64,000 bases of DNA from Chrysemys picta bellii (taxonomy: Eukaryota; Chordata; Testudines; Emydidae). This document shows, piece after piece, positions 57,694 to 64,000 of this stretch (position 1 is its first letter; the number at the start of each line of letters is the position of its first letter). The stretch is taken from positions 42,460,882-42,524,881 of the forward strand of contig NC_088792.1 in assembly GCF_011386835.1 (NCBI RefSeq), in the 5' to 3' direction. The position numbers and the translations under genes are program-made. Under the pieces are notes generated by a model that worked only from the letters and a program-made list of their open reading frames with translations, ran no database searches and was not told where the DNA came from.

Positions 57694-58735
57694 GATTCAT
57701 AGATTCTAGGACTGGAAGGGACCTCGAGAGGTCATCGAGTCCAGTCCCCTGCCTGCATGGCAGGACCAAATACTGTCTAGACCATCCCTGATAGACATTT
57801 ATCTAACCTACTCTTAAATATCTCCAGAGATGGAGATTCCACAACCTCCCTAGGCAATTTATTCCAGTGTTTAACCACCCTGACAGTTAGGAACTTTTTC
57901 CTAATGTCCAACCTAGACCTCCCTTGCTGCAGTTTAAACCCATTGCTTCTGGTTCTATCCTTAGAGGCTAAGGTGAACAAGTTTTCTCCCTCCTCCTTAT
58001 GACACCCTTTTAAATACCTGAAAACTGCTATCATGTCCCCTCTCAGTCTTCTCTTTTCCAAACTAAACAAACCCAATTCTTTCAGCCTTCCTTCATAGGT
58101 CATGTTCTCAAGACCTTTAATCATTCTTGTTGCTCTTCTCTGGACCCTTTCCAATTTCTCCACATCTTTTTTAAAATGCGGTGCCCAGAACTGGACACAA
58201 TACTCCAACTGAGGCCTAACCAGAGCAGAGTAGAGCGGAAGAATGACTTCTCGTGTCTTGCTCACAACACACCTGTTAATGCATCCCAGAATCATGTTTG
58301 CTTTTTTTGCAACAGCATCACACTGTTGACTCATATTTAGCTTGTGGTCCACTATAACCCCTAGATCCCTTTCTGCCATACTCCTTCCTAGACAGTCTCT
58401 TCCCATTCTGTATGTGTGACACTGATTTTTCCTTCCTAAGTGGAGCATTTTGCATTTGTCTTTGTTAAATTTCATTCTGTTTAACTCAGACCATTTCTCC
58501 AATTTGTCCAGATCATTTTGAATTATGACCCTGTCTTCCAAAGCAGTTGCAATCCCTCCCAGTTTGGTATCATCCGCAAACTTAATAAGTGTACTTTCTA
58601 TGCCAATATCTAAGTCGTTGATGAAGATATTGAACAGCGCCGGTCCCAAAACAGACCCCTGCGGTACCCCACTCGTTATGCCTTTCCAGCAGGATTGGGA
58701 ACCAATCCTGTAATACAGTTGTGTTGCTTAATAAG
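57694..58735 (-). mobile_element. CR1 LINE, 5'-truncated, long open RT C-terminus
   Basis: A minus-strand open frame of 290 codons (58649-57777) starts inside the RT palm with LFNIFINDLDIGIESTLIKF and FADDTKLGG (catalytic FADD at 58569-58580). It continues with MKFNKDKCKMLHLGRKN, GVIVDHKLNMSQQCDAV, RPQLEYCVQFWAPHFKKDVE and the end SLEIFKSRLDKCL, the usual CR1 ORF2 C-terminus. The 3' untranslated part ends near 57694 with TCATAGATTCTAGG, the reverse complement of the short CR1 3' terminus. The uninterrupted frame suggests a fairly young copy. Upstream RT and endonuclease are missing. Confidence 0.93.
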
Positions 58736-59208
58736 AAATGTTGGCATGTTTTTCATTTAAATGCAAGTGTAGTAGCTGAGACAACTTTGAACTCCTAGTT
58801 TGAAATTGATTAGCTTCCAAACTGATAGCATTTTCCCATTGAAGGGACACTATGCAGGAATCTCGAGTAAGTGGGAATCCTGTAGGGTGGTTTTAGATAT
58901 TGGTAAAATATGTAAGGCATTTAAAGGTAAATTGGGTTGCTGATCCCCTAAGTCCAATATTGGATGTTTTGTTAAAACTTCTTGATATTAAACTCCTTTG
59001 ACATCGCATTCATTCATTTTTCTTCCAAGAAAAGATGCTCACCACAATGGGCCTGTGACACAACATTCTTCTTTGATTCTTGCTTATGTTATGGATGCAT
59101 TTTGAAAGGGCCATCTGTTTACTAGATGGGATCCCAGTAAGCCACTAAACTTGTGAAAATGTGCAATGTGTACTGAATAAGATATTGAAATGCACAACAA
59201 AATGTTAC
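58736..59208. other. Intron sequence, nothing recognised
   Basis: No element ends or exon. Confidence 0.5.
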
Positions 59209-59211
59209 TAA

Positions 59212-59503
59212 GGGCTGGTCTACACTGGGGGGGATTGATCTAAGATACACAACTTCAGCTACGTGAATAGTGTAGCTGAAGTCGACATATCTTAAATCGA
59301 CTTACCTCCCGTCCTCACAGTGCGGGATTGATGGCTGCGGCTCCCCCGTTGACTCAGCTTCCGCCTCTCGCACTGGTGGAGTTCCAGAGTCGACAGGGAG
59401 CGCGTTCGGGGATCGATTTATCACATCGAGACGAGACGCGATAAATCGATCCCTGATAGATCGATTGCTACCTGCCGATCCGGCGGGTAATGAAGACATA
59501 CCC
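59212..59503. mobile_element. PIF/Harbinger-type MITE, 292 bp, TAA duplication
   Basis: Left GGGCTGGTCTACACT and right AATGAAGACATACCC are inverted repeats with mismatches. TAA flanks both ends (59209-59211 and 59504-59506), the 3-bp duplication of PIF/Harbinger. Two strong internal hairpins: ACTTCAGCTACGTGAATAGTGTAGCTGAAGT (59248-59281) and ATCGATTTATC...GATAAATCGAT (59413-59450). Confidence 0.82.
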
Positions 59504-59506
59504 TAA

Positions 59507-60539
59507 GACAGTTAAAATCTTCCAGCATCGTATTTGACCATTCAGAGAGATCACTGAAACTATTTTGTACATCTGCATTCGATAAAAAATCTGTTTCACT
59601 TACACCATGAATGGCAGATAACAGAATTTACCAAGACTTCAGTTTTCCTTAGATAGCTTTAAAAAGAAAAAAATATTCAGATGAATCTCTTGGATTCTTG
59701 ACAGAATGCTGTTTCTTCTCCAATTCCCCTCTCTACCCACACAGTGGCATCAGCATGGTTGCCTTGGTACCTGCTCCTGAAGGATGTGTGCGGTGGAGTT
59801 TGGCTGTTTAAATAGAATGATTTGTCATCTAAAAGTACAAGTAATTAGCACGATGTTTGTCTAGTGGTACCTTGTGTACTGCATTGAAGTTCTCATTTCA
59901 TGGCTTTTATCTATGTATGCTAATATGTTTTCTGATTCTCTAATCATTCCTCTAAGGTCGGATTTGTTGGATATATCTGGTGGTAGAAATTGACTAGGGT
60001 TCTCCCCTTCTTCTTGTAGACATAACTAATAGAATTGGAGTCGCCAGTGACTTGAAGTACAGAATCCTGAGTTTGTCTGATTGGCTCAGTTACATTTTTC
60101 TCCTGTGCTTATTGCCTGAAATTTTGTATACTGGAGAAGTTCAGCTCATTTTATGCATTCTGTTTTTTCCAATTCAGTCTTGACACATGTTTCAAGTCCC
60201 CTAATGCCTGACTTTCCATTATGCTTTGGTATCATGATTTCAGCTGACCTTTATTATGATGTTTAAATTTCATATAAATATCTGAAAGAGGTGTTAAAAA
60301 CAAAGTGAATTTAATCCTATGAAAAGTTCAGGTGGAACAGCACTGGAGACTCAAGTTTTCTGTCCACAGAATTGAAACAACACTAGCAACAGTGCCAGTT
60401 TGCTGCACGTCACTTCATCTTGACTTGCAGGATACAAGAGTTGAAATTGCAGTCTATTGACATACACATTCCTTCCTTGGCCTTTTTGGCTGAGTTTTTC
60501 CACAAATAGAATAGGTGTTATAATATATAGTTAAATAGG
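59507..60539. other. Intron sequence, nothing recognised
   Basis: No element ends or exon. Confidence 0.5.
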
Positions 60540-60905
60540 CTAGATTTAAGTAGAATAAATTTAGAGCTGAGTCTGTTTAGCTTATCAAAAAGAAGATTGA
60601 GAGGTGACTTGATCACAGTATATAGATACTTTCATGGGGAGAATATACCAGGTAGTAAATGGCTCTTTAATTTAACAGAGAAAGGCATAAAAAAAAACAT
60701 TGGTTGGAAGCTAAAACCAGACAAATTCAAATTAGAAATTAGGCACATATTTTTAACAGGAAGGGAAGTGGTGGATGTCTTCAGATCCAGACTGGATTAT
60801 TTTCTGTTAACCTATGTTTTGGATGAAACATATCTATTGTGCTCAATACAGCGGTAACTGGGTGAAATTGAATGGCTTGATATACCGGACGACAAACTAG
60901 ATCAT
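60540..60905 (+). mobile_element. CR1 LINE 3' fragment, plus strand
   Basis: On + the decayed ORF end reads SLFSLSKRRLRGDLITVYRY (about 60571-60630), then LFNLTEKGIKKNIGWKLKPD and FKLEIRHIFLTGREV, matching the C-terminal CR1 region. VDVFRSRLDYFL precedes a stop at 60855-60857. The 3' untranslated part ends near 60905 (GATCATCTTCTGGGGTT). Confidence 0.82.
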
Positions 60906-60932
60906 CTTCTGGGGTTAATCTATTAATTAGTT

Positions 60933-61237
60933 CAGGGGTTCTCAATTTGGGTTAGGACCCCAAAGAGGATTGCGACCCCATTTTAATGGAGTTGCCAAGG
61001 CTGGTGTTGGCCCTGCGCCCCAGCAAGTCTCAAGCCCATGCCCCACTGCTCAGGGATAAGGTTACATGCCCCCCGCCCAGGGTAGAAGCCCTTGGGCTTC
61101 AGCTTTGCCCCCCTCCCAACCCCGCTTGGGGCAATAGGCCTCAGGCGAGCTCAGCTTTCAGTCCTCTATCCTGGGGTCGTGTAGTAATTTTTGTTGTCAG
61201 AAAGGGGTCACGATGCAATGAAGTTTGAGAACCGCTG
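60933..61237. mobile_element. hAT-type MITE, 305 bp, perfect 8-bp TSD
   Basis: Left CAGGGGTTCTCAATTTGGG and right AAGTTTGAGAACCGCTG are inverted repeats. AATTAGTT at 60925-60932 and 61238-61245 is an exact 8-bp duplication. Inserted just after the CR1 fragment. Confidence 0.93.
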
Positions 61238-61245
61238 AATTAGTT

Positions 61246-63019
61246 CATTGAAACCATTCTCTCATTTAAGTCTGGAAAGTTGTCGAAATGCCTGTACAGT
61301 TTTGTAAACTTTTTGCTTGTGTTGCTCTAGTTGGTGGTAACTTGAAAATGCAGTTTAGTTTCAGCCTTTAGAATATCAGATTGATCATTTAGACTTCTTT
61401 TTCCAAAGTATGTCTTTCAGTCTTGCTGTCCTGGGTAGGGCCTCAAGAACCTGTCCTCCATAGTCAACTCCTCTTCCAAATGTCCTGCCTCTTTGCAGGA
61501 GAAGAGGTAGATAGGTATGCTTTATCTTTCCCCTTTTCCCACAGCTAGCAGTGTGAAGTGTTTGGTTTGTGAGGGATGTGATTTCTGTTTTGTTTTTGAA
61601 ATTTGAACCATTTTCCAAAAACATATTTATTTTCCTTATTTCAGGTCAGTTTGAGGAAATTTCAGGGTAAGCAAAAATTATGCCCACTCTTACTCCAAAA
61701 TGTTGGTGAATCCAAATGAGTTACTTCTGCAGTAAAAGATCTTTGGGGCAAAATAACAAAAGCATAACAATAATATGTAATCTCGCCACATCTGATCCTA
61801 TGGGGGTGCTTCAGTCTAACTTCATTTTTAGTAGGTGGCATTTTCTTTTAATGATTAGAAGCTCATTAACGAGTAATGTATATTTTAAACATATGCCATG
61901 GAGTTATAGGTTTGTTTATCATATTGAATATTTTGATTGTTTTTTATCTAATGCCAGAAAAGACTGAGTCACACATAGTTTATGTAGAAGGAATCTTTCC
62001 AAGGAGCGGTCTTATTACTTCTTTATAATAACCCTTCTCCATCTCTTCTGTTACTAAACCTTCAAAAGGGGAGAGCTTCAAATCAGAAATGCTCTTACCC
62101 TTCATAGAGCATCATGTAAATATAAATTATTAATCCACAGCCTGCAAATATTCAGGCTTGCTTAAAAATTAGTCTTGCTTGATAAAACTTTCTGAAATAC
62201 AAACTAGTTACGGGTTTTTTTAAACAGAACTTAATATTCATATTATTCACGATTAATTATCTTAGTACCTATTTTATGACGTAGTATTGATAATACTTCT
62301 TCCACCCCGCACTTATGCCAATTCCTGTCTTGCTATTGAAAGAAAAGAACATGGCACTGAAGTAATAAAAATTATAAAGCCTAGAGTGTAAAGCAAAGCT
62401 AAAACAAACCAAGATAGACACATTTTTACATATAACTGAAGTTTAGGTTTTGTGTAGTAGGTTGATCCCTTACTTAGCCTTTAATAAAATTGGATTCAGG
62501 AGTATTTATATCTAAATAAAAAAATAAAATTAATTACTTTTCTCACATTTGTCTGTGAGAGTGTGTGTGTGTGTGTGTGTGTATGTGTCCTCCGAGTTGT
62601 AATGGAAAGAACATTTAAATTTCAGTCTTAATGCCACCTGTAAGAAAAATGTGCATGATAACACATAAGGACTAATTTTGAGGACAATAGACTAGCATAT
62701 TGCGAGAAAGTGGGGAAGGAGTGGTGAGGGGAGGGAGCAAACAGAAAAAAGTTACTGAGATTGTGGTATAGAGCCAAAAATTATCCCTGGTATAACTCCA
62801 TGGTTCTTAATGGTGCTTCACTAGGGATAATTTAAGCCCATTAAGCAGAATTGTTGAGTTGGCATTTCAGTCAGGATACATTTCTAGGCTGAATGCTAGC
62901 TTTCACTTCTAAAATGTCACAATTGTTTAATTACTTTAGTACAGCTATTATTTTTAAAGTAGTATAAATGCTCCTTGGAGTTCGTGGAGTTGGAAGTGTG
63001 TGCTTCTTTTGCTCTTCAT
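61246..63019. other. Intron sequence with a (GT)n run
   Basis: No exon or transposon end recognised. (GT)n lies at 62560-62587. A relic of the CCATGG/AACTCCATGG fold-back repeat is at 62780-62835. Confidence 0.5.
62560..62587. repeat. (GT)n microsatellite
   Basis: About twelve GT units with one interruption (GTAT). Confidence 0.93.
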
Positions 63020-63135
63020 CTTGTTTGTATTGAGAGTGCCTGGGAGTCCCAATCATGACTTGGGACGCCACTGTACTAGGTGCTGTACAAACACAGAAGA
63101 GAAGGAGAGTCCTTGCCCTGAGGAGTTTACTCTAA
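63020..63135 (-). repeat. Ancient amniote repeat (same family as 32005), minus strand
   Basis: TTGTATTGAGAGTGCCTGGGAGTCCCAATCATG...CACTGTACTAGGTGCTGTACAAACACAGAAGAG...AGTCCTTGCCCTGAGGAGTTTACTCTAAG, a well-known amniote pattern in good preservation. I cannot name the family with certainty. Confidence 0.7.
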
Positions 63136-63689
63136 GGTAACAGACAACTGCTGAATACAGCCAACAGAAGGAGCACAAGAAAGCAATGAGACAATACTGA
63201 CCAGCATGATAGTTAGCAATCACATTGTCTTCCACTTTATTTTCTGAAATCAAGATTTGATTGTGTAGTAATCCATTCTCTGTTCTGGTGAGCTTTTGCA
63301 GATACTTGAGCAGTCTGTGAATGTTGGCATAAATTGACATTTTGTGATCAGAATTAAGGAAAAATAAAAATATTACCTAGTACTAGGTAATAGGGTGGTT
63401 AACGCTACAAATGTAAATGGTGACAAATGAGCAGTTGAGTCATTGCAGTGAAATGAACCAGCATAGATCAAAGTGTGAGAATAAATTGTTTTGTTTTGTA
63501 GCAAAATAAACTTTGAATATTTAAACAAGTCCATTTACTATAGCTGCAGGTGGCAATTAGTAAGCCAGAGGATTGTATAGCTCCGTGGGGGATGTTCAGG
63601 GTAGCGGAGTATGTTAGGTATAGCAGTAAGCTATTTTGGAGGTTTTCTGAAGGTAAAAGCTCAAGCCAAACTTTGTGGCTCCAGTTCAT
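63136..63689. other. Intron sequence, nothing recognised
   Basis: No feature seen. Confidence 0.5.
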
Positions 63690-64000
63690 CTTTAGGTACC
63701 ATATATGCCCTCTACCCTAGCGAGGGCCCAAGGCGTGACCTGATCAATTTAGGCACCTCCACCCTTTCCCTTCCGAGGGCTTGGGACATAAGGCACATAC
63801 CCTTATCCACAGGGCTCAGGGCTGTACGGGTCTGTGGAACCTTTTCCCAATGAAAGAGACGTGTACACAGCTGTGTTCTACACAGCTATTTATTAGCGCG
63901 CGCACACATAGAATACATGTGCCAAGCAAATCTATTATGTTCACCACTACCAATATACAGGCAAACTTCACCCAGTGGCCAGTCAAGATCCACTTATTTG
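63690..64000. other. Possible repeat running off the window edge
   Basis: Composition shifts to GC-richer sequence, with GCGCGCGC near 63896-63903 and the phrase ACACAGCTGTGTTCTACACAGCTATTTATTAG. This looks like part of an inserted element (perhaps an LTR), but the far end is outside the window. Confidence 0.35.

Larger units (their letters stand above)
44070..64000 (+). other. RSU1: RSU1 intron, at least 19.9 kb, running off the window
   Basis: I looked for the C-terminal RSU1 exons on the + strand and saw none. 44070-44985 is plain intron with one CATTGACTTCAGTGGAGTT relic near 44795. The rest is described in the following entries. Confidence 0.8.

Noticed and set aside
60986..61228. 80-residue frame
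   Set aside because: Lies inside the hAT MITE 60933-61237.
61640..61680. Possible exon after TTATTTCAG
   Set aside because: Very short, with no RSU1 similarity.
1..64000. CRISPR arrays, tRNA or rRNA genes, bacterial operons
   Set aside because: No regularly spaced direct repeats, cloverleaf-like sequences with intact A/B boxes, or operon structure; the sequence is vertebrate intron.

Overview
This is vertebrate nuclear DNA, most likely from a turtle and more broadly a non-avian reptile. The evidence is spliced exons with GT/AG boundaries, CR1 LINEs, MIR/L2-type relics, two DIRS-type tyrosine-recombinase retrotransposons and many hAT and PIF/Harbinger cut-and-paste elements. The turtle assignment rests on family resemblance from memory, not on a database search. 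I see no bacterial-type operon, CRISPR array, rRNA or tRNA gene.

The only host gene I can support is RSU1 (Ras suppressor protein 1, a leucine-rich-repeat partner of PINCH1 in focal adhesions), on the + strand. Five consecutive internal coding exons are present: 6403-6453, 32156-32276, 41167-41285, 43615-43697 and 43955-44069. They join in phase with no stop and encode about 163 residues of the LRR array. The first exon(s) and the C-terminal exons lie outside the window, so everything else here is intron.

Layout. 0.4-4.6 kb is a decayed Harbinger transposon. Its minus-strand transposase gene is split by a 5'-truncated LINE, which is itself split by an LTR (three nested layers, each insertion marked by a target-site duplication). 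4.6-22 kb is intron with hAT elements (4620, 7718, 11562, 17031), a Harbinger-type MITE and an L2 fragment. 22.3-29.5 kb is DIRS copy 1, carrying a solo LTR (26500-27408) with a clean 4-bp duplication and a second, unclassified insert. 29.7-38 kb holds a terminal-inverted-repeat element, a CR1 fragment and a GC-rich repeat. 39.3-42.7 kb holds two copies of one TTAA-flanked element in opposite orientation, bracketing RSU1 exon 41167-41285; one copy carries a perfect 59-bp-arm palindrome. 45.3-53.0 kb is a composite DIRS locus with two reverse-transcriptase regions, two matching inverted terminal repeats and a tyrosine-recombinase region. 53-64 kb is intron with CR1 fragments on both strands, a Harbinger-type MITE and a hAT MITE.

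All mobile-element genes seen are broken by stops, frameshifts or substitutions at catalytic positions, so none looks autonomous. I did not find an undescribed functional system. The best leads are structural: the inverted TTAA pair around an exon, the perfect fold-back palindrome, the double-RT DIRS locus and the triple nest.
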